Source of the DNA: Cupriavidus taiwanensis LMG 19424
GTDB lineage: Bacteria; Pseudomonadota; Gammaproteobacteria; Burkholderiales; Burkholderiaceae
Direction: 5' to 3'
DNA length: 64,000 bases
Assembly (NCBI RefSeq): GCF_000069785.1
Contig: NC_010530.1
Span: forward strand, 1,792,001 to 1,856,000
In this document: in pieces, positions 1 to 7,882 of the stretch
Layout: each line of letters starts with the position of its first letter
Numbering within the stretch: position 1 is the first letter of the stretch
Program-made: the position numbers and the translations under genes
The notes under the pieces: generated by a model
Told to the model about the DNA's origin: nothing
What the model saw: only the letters and a program-made list of their open reading frames with translations
The model's database searches: none

Positions 1-20
1 CGCGGCCACTGACGAATGCC

Positions 21-995
21 ATGCCACTGACCACCCGCCGCGCGCTGGCAGCCGCGCTGATGACCGCCAGCGGCTTCGCCTGCTACTGGACCTACCTGAC
101 CCTGAACCAGGACCGGCTGCTGTTCGACGCGCGCCGGCGCCCGCCACGCGACCTGCCGGACGGCATCATCGGCTATTCGCACGTCATTCCCGGCGGCGTG
201 GTGCGCGGCTATATCTACCACGCGCCCGGCGACGCCGTGCGCGACCTGCTGTTCTACCTGCCCGGCCGCGGCGAAGATGTGCTGGAAACGCTGCAATACG
301 CGCGCTGGCTGCCCGCGGGCATGGGCTTTGCCACCTACGATTACCGCGGCCTGGGCCACTCCGACGGGCGCCCGTCCGAGAGCGCGGCGGTGGCCGATGC
401 CAGCCAGTTCCTGCTGCACGTGCGGCGCGTGTTTCCGGACACGCGCGTGCACGTGGTCGGGCGCAGCCTGGGTACCGGCGTGGCGATCCAGCTGGCGGAC
501 CTGCAGGACTTCGAGAGCCTGCAGCTGATCACGCCCTATGACTCGCTGCTGGAACTGGTGCGCAAGCGCTTTCCGCTGGTGCCTTTGCGCCAGCTGATGC
601 GCCACCACTTCGACTCGATCGCGCATTGCAAGAAGGTGGTGCAAAGCACCAAGGTGCTGCTGGCCGCCACCGACGAAGTGGTGCCGCACGCCTGCTCGGA
701 ACGGCTGATGGCGGCCTGGCCGGGCCCGGTAGCGCTGCAGACCATGCCGGACACGGATCACTTCACCATCATCGAACGCGAGGAAACCTGGCTGTCGCTG
801 TGCGAATTCGCACGCCAGCACAGCCTGGCGCGCTTGCGCGCGGCCGCCGTCGAGCCTGAGCCGCCGCCGCCACATCCGACGCAAGATCCGACGCAAAATC
901 CGCCGCCACGGCCGGTACCGCCTGACGCCCCGGCGCCGCTGCCGGTCGACCATGACGAGCTGGGCAATCCGCTGCCGCTGGCGGCCAGTCGCTGA
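21..995 (+). CDS. alpha/beta hydrolase, membrane-anchored
   Basis: A 324-residue alpha/beta-hydrolase (serine hydrolase) of the type often annotated as lysophospholipase or BEM46/YfhR-like. An N-terminal hydrophobic stretch (about residues 5-27) suggests a membrane anchor or uncleaved signal. The core shows the oxyanion-region YLPGRGED, YDYRGLGHSDG, and the nucleophile elbow GRSLGTG (Ser in the middle), with the late acid/His region VVPHACSE and DTDHFTI. The last 45 residues are rich in Pro and Ala and probably unstructured. It lies 8 bp before the penicillin-binding protein gene on the same strand. The substrate cannot be told from sequence. Confidence 0.8.
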   Translation: MPLTTRRALAAALMTASGFACYWTYLTLNQDRLLFDARRRPPRDLPDGIIGYSHVIPGGVVRGYIYHAPGDAVRDLLFYLPGRGEDVLETLQYARWLPAGMGFATYDYRGLGHSDGRPSESAAVADASQFLLHVRRVFPDTRVHVVGRSLGTGVAIQLADLQDFESLQLITPYDSLLELVRKRFPLVPLRQLMRHHFDSIAHCKKVVQSTKVLLAATDEVVPHACSERLMAAWPGPVALQTMPDTDHFTIIEREETWLSLCEFARQHSLARLRAAAVEPEPPPPHPTQDPTQNPPPRPVPPDAPAPLPVDHDELGNPLPLAASR

Positions 996-1018
996 TCCGG
1001 CCCGTGGCTGCGGTTAAA

Positions 1019-3151
1019 ATGCGGCCCATGAAAACATTCGCAGTCAAGGCAGGCGGCGCCGCACTGGCACTGGCTGCCGCCGGCGCCCTGCTGGCCGGCT
1101 TTGCCGCCGTGGTCAGCCTGCGGCAGCTCCCCCCGGTCGATGCGCTGCGCGACTACCGGCCCGATGTCCCGCTGCGCATCTACACCAGCGACAACGTCCA
1201 GATCGGCGAGTTCGGCAGCGAGCACCGCGAGTTCATCCCCTTCGAGCAGATGCCGCGGCGCATGGTCCAGGCGCTGCTCGCGGCCGAGGACGACCAGTTC
1301 TACGAGCACGAGGGCATCGATGTGGCAGGCGTATTCCGCGCCGCGCTGGCGAACCTTGGCCAGGGCTACGCCCAGGGCGCTTCCACCATCACCATGCAGG
1401 TGGCGCGGGCCTTCTACCTGTCGCGCGAGAAGACGCTGGCGCGCAAATGGTACGAGATGCTGCTGGCCTGGCGCATCGACCACGCACTGCCCAAGGACCG
1501 CATCCTCGAGCTGTACATGAACCAGGTCTACCTGGGCGAGCATGCATACGGCTTCGGCAGCGCCGCGCACGCGTACTTCGGCAAGCCGCTGGCGTCGCTG
1601 TCGCTGGCCGAGACCGCGATGCTGGCGGGCCTGCCGAAGGCGCCGTCGACGATGAACCCGGTGGCCAACTTCGCGCGCGCCAAGCGGCGCCAGGAGTATG
1701 TGCTGGGACGCATGCTGGCGCTGGGCATGATCAGCCAGGACGATTACCGCGAAGCCCGCGCCGCGCGCCTGGCGATCAGCGACGACAGCCCCGGCAGCTT
1801 TGCCGGCCATGCGGAGTACGTGGCCGAACTGGCGCGCCAGCTCGCGCGCGAGCGCTTCGGCGACGAGGCCTACACACGCGGCCTGAACGTCTACACCACG
1901 GTGTCATCGGTGCGCCAGACCCTGGCCTACGACGCCGTGCACGGCGGGCTGGAAAGCTATGCCCGCCGCCACCGCAAGTTCGTCAAGGACCTGTCGCAAG
2001 GCCCGCAGGCCGCGCTGGTCTCGCTCGACACCAGCACCGGCGCGATCGAGGCCATGGTCGGCGGCGCCGACTTTGACACCAGCCGCTTCAACCACGCCAC
2101 CCAGGCGCTGCGCCAGCCCGGCTCGACCTTCAAGCCGTTTATCTATGCCGCGGCGCTGGAGCGCGGCGTGTCGCCCGGCACGCTGATCAACGACGCGCCG
2201 CTGCCCAATGGTTCGCGCTGGCAGCCGTCCAACGACGACGGGCGCTTTGCCGGTCCCATCACCGTGCGCCAGGCGCTGGCCGAATCGCGCAACCTGCCCG
2301 CGATCCGCACGCTGCAGGCGATCGGCATCCCGTATGCGGTGGAATTCGCCAGCCGCTTCGGCTTCTCGCCCAAACGGCTGCCGCGCTACCTGCCGCTGGC
2401 GCTGGGCGCCGGCACCACCTCGCCGCTGCGCCTGGCGGCAGCCTATGGCGTGTTCGCCAACGGCGGCCACCGCATCGCGCCCTACCTGATCGAGCGCATC
2501 ACCGACAGCGAGGGCAACGTGCTGTTCAGCGCCGGGCAGGACGCGGAGGAACGCCCCGCGCCGCCGGTGATCAGCGCGCGCAACGCCTTCGTGATGGACA
2601 GCCTGCTGCGCAGCGTGGTCGATGCCGGCACCGGCAGCGGCGTGCGCCGCTACCTGCGCCGCGACGACGTGGCCGGCAAGACCGGCACCACCAACGACTC
2701 GGTGGACGGGTGGTTCGCCGGCTATGCCGGCGGCGTGGTCACGGTGGCGTGGATGGGCTATGACGACAACCGCAGCCTGGGCGAGCACGAGTTCGGCGCG
2801 ACCACCGCGCTGCCGGTGTGGGCCGCCTACATGGAAGGGCGCCTCGCCGGCGTGCCGGAGGCCGGCGCGCAGGCACCCGCCGGCGTGGTGCGGGCGGGCG
2901 GCGACTGGATGTACGCCGAGAACGCCGACGGCAGCCATGGCATCGCCGCGATCGGCTTGCCGCCGCCGGCCCCGACCTCTGCGCCGGCCACTGCACCTGG
3001 CAGCCAGTCGCTGACCGATCCGGTCGCAAGCAATCTCGGCGCCCCTTCCCCGCCGGCAACCGGCGCGGCCGCCCCGGCCGCGCCGACCCCCGTTACCAGC
3101 ACGGCGCCAGGCACCGACGCGCCGGCAGCGCCGGCCGACAACTCGCTGTAG
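1019..3151 (+). CDS. class A penicillin-binding protein (PBP1A-like)
   Basis: Bifunctional peptidoglycan synthase: N-terminal anchor, glycosyltransferase domain, then transpeptidase domain. The glycosyltransferase motifs AAEDDQFYEHEG and QGASTITMQVAR are visible near residues 80-130, and ELYMNQVYLG further on. The transpeptidase has the Ser-x-x-Lys motif in PGSTFKPF (Ser about 369), SRN in ESRNLPA, and KTGTT. About 710 residues makes it shorter than typical PBP1A, and it ends in an Ala/Pro/Thr-rich tail of about 80 residues. The start is uncertain: no convincing ribosome site is seen, and ATGs at 1019 and 1028 or a GTG at 1004 are possible. It is probably an accessory chromid-borne copy rather than the sole synthase (inference). 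Confidence 0.9.
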   Translation: MRPMKTFAVKAGGAALALAAAGALLAGFAAVVSLRQLPPVDALRDYRPDVPLRIYTSDNVQIGEFGSEHREFIPFEQMPRRMVQALLAAEDDQFYEHEGIDVAGVFRAALANLGQGYAQGASTITMQVARAFYLSREKTLARKWYEMLLAWRIDHALPKDRILELYMNQVYLGEHAYGFGSAAHAYFGKPLASLSLAETAMLAGLPKAPSTMNPVANFARAKRRQEYVLGRMLALGMISQDDYREARAARLAISDDSPGSFAGHAEYVAELARQLARERFGDEAYTRGLNVYTTVSSVRQTLAYDAVHGGLESYARRHRKFVKDLSQGPQAALVSLDTSTGAIEAMVGGADFDTSRFNHATQALRQPGSTFKPFIYAAALERGVSPGTLINDAPLPNGSRWQPSNDDGRFAGPITVRQALAESRNLPAIRTLQAIGIPYAVEFASRFGFSPKRLPRYLPLALGAGTTSPLRLAAAYGVFANGGHRIAPYLIERITDSEGNVLFSAGQDAEERPAPPVISARNAFVMDSLLRSVVDAGTGSGVRRYLRRDDVAGKTGTTNDSVDGWFAGYAGGVVTVAWMGYDDNRSLGEHEFGATTALPVWAAYMEGRLAGVPEAGAQAPAGVVRAGGDWMYAENADGSHGIAAIGLPPPAPTSAPATAPGSQSLTDPVASNLGAPSPPATGAAAPAAPTPVTSTAPGTDAPAAPADNSL

Positions 3152-3185
3152 ACTTGCCGCTTTCCCGCTTTCCGTCCCACCCCCG

Positions 3186-4439
3186 ATGTCCAGCCACAGC
3201 CCGCTGCTGATCTGGTCGGTTGCCGCGCTGACCACTGCCGGCGTACTGTTCCGTCCCTTCCGCCTGCCTGAAGCCTTCTGGGCTGCCTGCGGCGCCCTGC
3301 TGCTGTGCGCCACCGGCCTGATGGCGCTGCCCGAGGCCTTCGCCGCGGTGCTGCGGGGCTACGACGTGTACCTGTTCCTGGCCGGCATGATGCTGATCTC
3401 GGAACTGGCCCGCAAGACCGGCCTGTTCGACCACGTTGCCGCGCTCGCCGTGCGGCAGGCGCGGGGCTCGGCACCGCGGCTGTTCCTGCTGGTGTACGGC
3501 TTCGGCACGCTGGTGACGGCCTTCATGTCCAACGACGCCACCGCGGTGGTGCTGACGCCCGCGGTGCTGGCCGCAACCCGCGCCGCACGCGTGCGCCAGC
3601 CGCTGCCCTACCTGTACGCCTGCGCCTTTATCGCCAATGCGGCCAGTTTCGTGCTACCGATCTCGAACCCGGCCAACCTGGTGATTTTCGGCGAGCGCAT
3701 GCCGCCGCTGGCCGGATGGCTGGCCAGCTTCGCGCTGCCGTCGGTGGCCGCGATCCTGGCCACGCTGGCGGCGCTGTGGTGGACCCAGCGCGCGGCGCTG
3801 GCCGAGCCCATCGCCCATGACGTGCCGGTGCCGCCGCTGTCGCGGCAGGCGTGGATGAGCGCGCTGGGCATCGTGCTGACCGGGCTGGTGCTGCTGGTGG
3901 CCTCGCTGCGCGGCAACGCGCTGGGCTGGCCCACCTGCGCCGCCGGCGTGGCCACGCTGCTGCTGGTCTGCGCTACCCGGCGCGAACTGCTGCTGCCGAC
4001 GCTGCGCGAGGTGTCATGGGGCGTGCTGCCGATGGTGGCAGGCCTGTTCGTGCTGGTGGCGGCGCTGGAGCAGACCGCGGTGATCCGCCATCTTGCCGAC
4101 GCGGTCGCGGCCGCCTCGCGCGACGGCGGCGCGCTGGCGCTGCTGGGCGTGGGCGCGGTGGTGGCGCTGGCGGGCAATGTCGTCAACAACCTGCCGGCCG
4201 GACTGATCGGGGCTTCGGCGCTGGCGGCGGGGCAGGCCTCGCACGCGGTCAGCGGCGCGGTGCTGGTCGGCATCGACCTGGGCCCCAACCTCTCGGTCAC
4301 CGGCTCGCTCGCGACGCTGCTGTGGCTCACTGCGCTGCGGCGCGAGGGGCATATGGTCAGCGCCGGCCAGTTCCTGCGCGTGGGTGCCGTGGTGATGCCG
4401 GCGGCCATGCTGCCGGCGCTGGCGCTGCTGCTGCTTTAG
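3186..4439 (+). CDS. ArsB/NhaD-type anion transporter
   Basis: A 417-residue polytopic inner-membrane protein of the ArsB/CitM (ion transporter) superfamily, with about 11 hydrophobic segments across its length. The first half has GYDVYLFLAGMMLISELARKTG and the loop SNDATAVVLTPAV, and the second half repeats it as AGNVVNNLPAGLIGAS; this paired Asn-rich loop arrangement is characteristic of the family. It may export arsenite or transport another anion or dicarboxylate. No arsR, arsC or arsA lies nearby, so an arsenic role is not supported by context. It starts 34 bp after the PBP gene. Confidence 0.8.
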   Translation: MSSHSPLLIWSVAALTTAGVLFRPFRLPEAFWAACGALLLCATGLMALPEAFAAVLRGYDVYLFLAGMMLISELARKTGLFDHVAALAVRQARGSAPRLFLLVYGFGTLVTAFMSNDATAVVLTPAVLAATRAARVRQPLPYLYACAFIANAASFVLPISNPANLVIFGERMPPLAGWLASFALPSVAAILATLAALWWTQRAALAEPIAHDVPVPPLSRQAWMSALGIVLTGLVLLVASLRGNALGWPTCAAGVATLLLVCATRRELLLPTLREVSWGVLPMVAGLFVLVAALEQTAVIRHLADAVAAASRDGGALALLGVGAVVALAGNVVNNLPAGLIGASALAAGQASHAVSGAVLVGIDLGPNLSVTGSLATLLWLTALRREGHMVSAGQFLRVGAVVMPAAMLPALALLLL

Positions 4440-4936
4440 GCCGCCGGCTCAGCCGCTGGCGGGAAGCTGCGCCGCGGGGCTGCGCGGCGCCGGCGACAAT
4501 GGCCGGCGCAGTCCCCCCGCGCCGAGGCGCACGGCACTGGCATGGTGTTCCGCCACGCCGGTTTCCACCGGCGTGGCCGGTACCGGCACTGTCACCACAT
4601 GGAGCAACATCAGGCTGCTGCACGGAAAGGCGATTGGCATGATGAGGTGGATCCCGACAAAGCGTCAGGCCGCGCTTGGCAGCGGCCGGGTGCCGGCAGC
4701 CTGCAACGGGCTGCCGGGTGTTGTTCAGACATTATGTGGGCTTGTCGGCGCCGTGCGTGGCGGGCTTGAGCGATGTCACGAACTCTTCATGGAAGGCGTG
4801 CCGGTTGTGGCGCATCCGACCCACCGCGGCGTCCTTTTCCCGCCACCGCGCGGGTTGTGAGGCCACGGCATCTGCCATATAGTGAATCCGGCACACCCCC
4901 GCCGCGCAGCCTTTCACGCCATCACCACGCCCATCC
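4440..4936. other. intergenic region with no supported gene
   Basis: About 500 bases between the ArsB-type transporter and folE. Short open frames exist on both strands but none has a convincing ribosome site or a recognisable product. The base composition is more mixed than in the flanking genes. It presumably holds the folE promoter, which I could not place. Confidence 0.4.
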
Positions 4937-5683
4937 ATGACCACCAAGGACGCCGCGCACCGCGCACAGGACAGCAACGCCGGCGACAGTGCCAGCCATC
5001 CCGCCGGCAGCGTCTCGGCCCGCATCCGCGCGCGGCTGGAAGCCGCGCAGGAGCGCTTCCATGCCAACGACAATATCGCCCGCTACATCGAGCCCGGCGA
5101 AATGGAACAACTGCAGGCCGAAGTCCAGGCCCGGCTGCAGGACGTGCTGCGGGCGCTGGTCATCGACGTCGACAACGACCACAACACGCAGGAAACCGCG
5201 CGCCGCGTGGCCAAGATGTACCTGAAGGAAATCTTCGCCGGGCGCTATGCCAAGGCCCCGCCGGTGACGGAATTCCCCAACGTCGGCCAGCTTAACGAAC
5301 TGATGATCGTCGGGCCGCTGCGCGTGCGCAGCGCCTGCTCGCACCACCTGTGCCCGATCATCGGCAAGCTGTGGATCGGGGTGATGCCGAACCAGCATTC
5401 CAACCTGATCGGGCTGTCCAAGTACGCGCGCCTGGCCGAATGGATCATGTGCCGACCGCAGATCCAGGAAGAGGCGGTGGCGCAGGTGGCCGACCTGCTG
5501 CAGGAAAAGATGAGTCCGGACGGCCTGGCCATCGTGATGGAGGCCGAGCACTTCTGCATGCATTGGCGCGGCGTGCGCGACACCGACGCCAAGATGACCA
5601 ACAGCGTGATGCGCGGCTCGTTCCTGAAGGACGACAGCCTGCGCCGCGAATTCCTCACGCTGCTGAACCATAACCGCGGCTAG
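4937..5683 (+). CDS. folE: GTP cyclohydrolase I
   Basis: Catalyses GTP to 7,8-dihydroneopterin triphosphate, the first step of folate and pterin synthesis, in the cytoplasm. The 248 residues carry the zinc and active-site signatures: RSACSHHLCPIIGK (Cys and His ligands, about residue 135) and HFCMHWRGV (second Cys, about residue 205), plus QETARRVAKMYL near the N-terminus. The N-terminus is about 40 residues longer than the minimal enzyme and rich in Ala and Ser. A second copy of folE probably exists on the main chromosome; this one could support pterin cofactors needed for the neighbouring formate dehydrogenases (inference). Confidence 0.93.
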   Translation: MTTKDAAHRAQDSNAGDSASHPAGSVSARIRARLEAAQERFHANDNIARYIEPGEMEQLQAEVQARLQDVLRALVIDVDNDHNTQETARRVAKMYLKEIFAGRYAKAPPVTEFPNVGQLNELMIVGPLRVRSACSHHLCPIIGKLWIGVMPNQHSNLIGLSKYARLAEWIMCRPQIQEEAVAQVADLLQEKMSPDGLAIVMEAEHFCMHWRGVRDTDAKMTNSVMRGSFLKDDSLRREFLTLLNHNRG

Positions 5684-5761
5684 CCGCCTGCCCCGGCCCG
5701 GCCATCCCGGAGCGCGCACAAGGAGCGCACACAAGCGCGACAGATAAGGAGCGCCAAGACC

Positions 5762-6205
5762 ATGCTAGTCCGACTGCTCTATGCCAGCCGTGCCCGCCAG
5801 GCCATCGATGCCGCGCTGCTCGATGCCATCCTGGCCACCAGCCTGGAGCGCAATCCGCGCCACGGCATCACCGGGGTGCTGTGCCATGGCAACGGCATCT
5901 TCCTGCAGGCGCTGGAAGGCGACCGGCAGGCGGTGTCGCAGCTGTTCCAGTCGATCGCGCGCGATCCGCGCCACCATGACGTGACCCTGCTGCATTTCGA
6001 GGAAACCTGCACGCGCGACTTCGCCGGCTGGGCGATGGGGCAGGTCAATGCGGCGCGGCTCAATACCGCCACCCTGCTCAAGTTCTCGGCGGGCGCCGAG
6101 CTGGACCCCTACCGCACCGGCGGCGCCGCCTCGCTGGCGCTGCTCAAGGAATTGATCGCCGGCGCATCGGTGGTGTCGCGCGCCGGCGAGCGGGGCCGGC
6201 ACTGA
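5762..6205 (+). CDS. BLUF-domain blue-light photoreceptor
   Basis: A 147-residue single-domain BLUF protein (FAD-binding blue-light sensor). All the key residues are present: Tyr7 in LLYASRA, Asn31 in the N-x4-ITG motif, Gln49 in FLQALEG, and the Trp90/Met92 region GWAMGQV. Only about 50 residues follow the core, so there is no attached output domain such as EAL. It must signal through a protein partner or act alone. It begins 78 bp after folE on the same strand with an AAGGAG ribosome site upstream. The flavin pathway link to folE is only positional. Confidence 0.9.
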   Translation: MLVRLLYASRARQAIDAALLDAILATSLERNPRHGITGVLCHGNGIFLQALEGDRQAVSQLFQSIARDPRHHDVTLLHFEETCTRDFAGWAMGQVNAARLNTATLLKFSAGAELDPYRTGGAASLALLKELIAGASVVSRAGERGRH

Positions 6206-6232
6206 GACACGCCGGCGAGCGCCGGCGCGGCG

Positions 6233-6487
6233 CTACACCGTGACCGGCCCGTACAGGCCGCACTCCAGGTCGCTCTCGAACTCTTCCATCCAGGCCGTGC
6301 CGGCGCCGGCTTCATAGACGCTGGTCTTGTCGGTGCCGACGCGGCGTACGCTGACACGCCGCGCGCCGTCGCCGTCGCGCTCGTCGCTGATGTCGAACAT
6401 CTCGGCCGCCAGCCCGACATGCCTGCATGCGTCCACGACCTGCTGCTGCTCGTCGGCGGGAAATTCAGTGAACGGTCTCGTTGCCAT
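6233..6487 (-). CDS. hypothetical acidic small protein
   Basis: An 84-residue acidic protein, starting at the ATG preceding ATRPFTEF; the longer open frame upstream of that codon is probably not translated. It has no signal peptide or membrane segment and no domain that I recognise. It is convergent with the BLUF gene, with GC-rich inverted sequence (GCCGGC repeats) between them that may terminate both. Its function is unknown. Confidence 0.55.
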   Translation of the reverse strand: MATRPFTEFPADEQQQVVDACRHVGLAAEMFDISDERDGDGARRVSVRRVGTDKTSVYEAGAGTAWMEEFESDLECGLYGPVTV

Positions 6488-6630
6488 GGCATCCTCCGTC
6501 AAGGTTGAGATCGCCGCTTGCGCGCAGCGCGAACGCGCGTGGCACCGCAGGCGCCACGCATGAAGCAGGACGCGCCCCGGCATCCGGCCGGCGGCGCGCC
6601 CGCACTCTCCTGGGACTTATTGTTAGAAAC

Positions 6631-6795
6631 TCAGCTCTTGCGCTGGGTCACCGCGACGAACGGCGCCGGTGCGTGCTGCACGGACTGGCTGCCGCAATTC
6701 GGGCACGGTGGATGGGCAGAGGCGTGTTCCGCGAGATGCTCGGTTTTCTCGAACACATGGCCGCACTTCTCGCAGCGGTATTGATAGACAGGCAT
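6631..6795 (-). CDS. FmdB-type zinc ribbon protein
   Basis: A 54-residue protein beginning MPVYQYRCEKCGHVFE, the signature of the FmdB/CxxC_CxxC_SSSS putative regulatory family. Two CxxC pairs (CEKC and CPNC) would bind one zinc. A charged tail with an aromatic/Val segment follows. I chose the start at the MPVYQYRC methionine because the family begins there; eight additional upstream codons are open. The precise role of the family is not established, although members were first linked to formamide/amide metabolism regulation. Confidence 0.8.
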   Translation of the reverse strand: MPVYQYRCEKCGHVFEKTEHLAEHASAHPPCPNCGSQSVQHAPAPFVAVTQRKS

Positions 6796-7199
6796 GGCAT
6801 TCCCCCACGCGTTGCACACGCCGCGGGGCGCGTGTCAGGTTCATTCTAGGACAGCGGCCCGCTCCGCAAAGCCAGAGAATTCCGGTGCGCCGCCGGGCGG
6901 CCGCAGATGTCGCCGGGGCGGCACTTGGCCATGCATTGATCTCCCGCAATGGGTGTATCGCCAGGCAAGCGACGGGATCCCGCGCAAACCCGGCTCAAGC
7001 CGGTGCGGCAGGGCGCCGAACATCCAGACATGTCATCGCAGGCCGGATCCGGCCGCCTTCGCACGCCGCCGGGCTGCAGGAACTAGCGGAATTCCGATTC
7101 AGCGAGGCGCGGAATCTGGCCAGAATCCGAGTCTTGTGATGACGCCACCGCACGGCGCCACCGGCACGAAACCGGTTGCGTCTCACCTGGAGATTGCCC
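6796..7199. other. intergenic region upstream of the NarL-type regulator
   Basis: About 400 bases between the divergent zinc ribbon gene and the response regulator. I see no gene supported here. It should contain both promoters. A ribosome-site-like GGAG lies about 10 bases before the ATG at 7200. Confidence 0.4.
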
Positions 7200-7847
7200 A
7201 TGAACGACCGAGTCCTGCGCGTTGCCCTGGCCGACGACCATCCCCTGGTGATGGCCGCGCTGCGCGACTGCCTGCAGCGCAGCGCGCGCGTCCAGATCAG
7301 CGCCGAATGCCGCAACGGCACCGAGTTGCTGGGCACGCTGGCGCGGCATCCCGCCGATATCGCCATCACCGATTTCTGCATGGGCCACGGCGACGCCTCG
7401 CTGGACGGCTTCAACCTGCTCAGCCGCCTGGCGCGCCACCATCCCGCGACGCGGGTGGTGGTGATCAGCGCCCGCGCCAACGCCGCCATCGTCCGCCGCG
7501 CCATGAAGCTTGGCGTGCGCGGCTACGTCAGCAAGGAAGATCCGCTCGAGGAAGTGGTGCGCGCCTGCGCCCACGCCGCGTTCGGCAGGGGCTGCTTCTG
7601 CTCGCCCGCGGTGCAGGCCGCGCTGCAGCGCGCGGCGCTGGCCGGCACGCCCGCCCGCGAGCCGACCCAGCGCGAGCTCGAGGTCATCCGGCTCTTTGCG
7701 CAGGGCGCGCAGCTCACCGAGATCGCCGCCAAGCTGGGGCGCTCGGTCAGCACCGTCTCCAGCCAGAAGACCGTGGCCATGCGCAAGCTGGGGGTGCAGA
7801 CCAACACCGCCCTGATCCGCTACGCCTATGAAAGCGGGCTGATCTGA
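7200..7847 (+). CDS. NarL/FixJ-family response regulator
   Basis: A 215-residue DNA-binding response regulator. The receiver domain (residues 1-125) shows the acidic pair in ADDHP and the likely phospho-acceptor Asp in ITDFCMG, with Lys in VSKEDP. The C-terminal LuxR-type helix-turn-helix (about 148-210) reads TQRELEVIRLFAQG and VSTVSSQKTVAMRKLG. I chose the ATG at 7200, where the receiver fold begins, over an in-frame codon 24 bases upstream. It is followed by the hybrid kinase gene 35 bp downstream, so the two form a BvgAS/EvgAS-like phosphorelay pair. The regulon is unknown. Confidence 0.9.
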   Translation: MNDRVLRVALADDHPLVMAALRDCLQRSARVQISAECRNGTELLGTLARHPADIAITDFCMGHGDASLDGFNLLSRLARHHPATRVVVISARANAAIVRRAMKLGVRGYVSKEDPLEEVVRACAHAAFGRGCFCSPAVQAALQRAALAGTPAREPTQRELEVIRLFAQGAQLTEIAAKLGRSVSTVSSQKTVAMRKLGVQTNTALIRYAYESGLI

Positions 7848-7882
7848 CCCCGATCCGACCTTGCCCTGACCGCCACAGGACC

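Noticed and set aside
3186..4439. Arsenic resistance locus
   Set aside because: The transporter is ArsB-like in fold, but no arsR, arsC or arsA lies near, so naming it arsB is not justified.
4573..4860. Short open frames in the gap upstream of folE
   Set aside because: No ribosome site or recognisable product, and several overlapping frames on both strands show similar lengths by chance.
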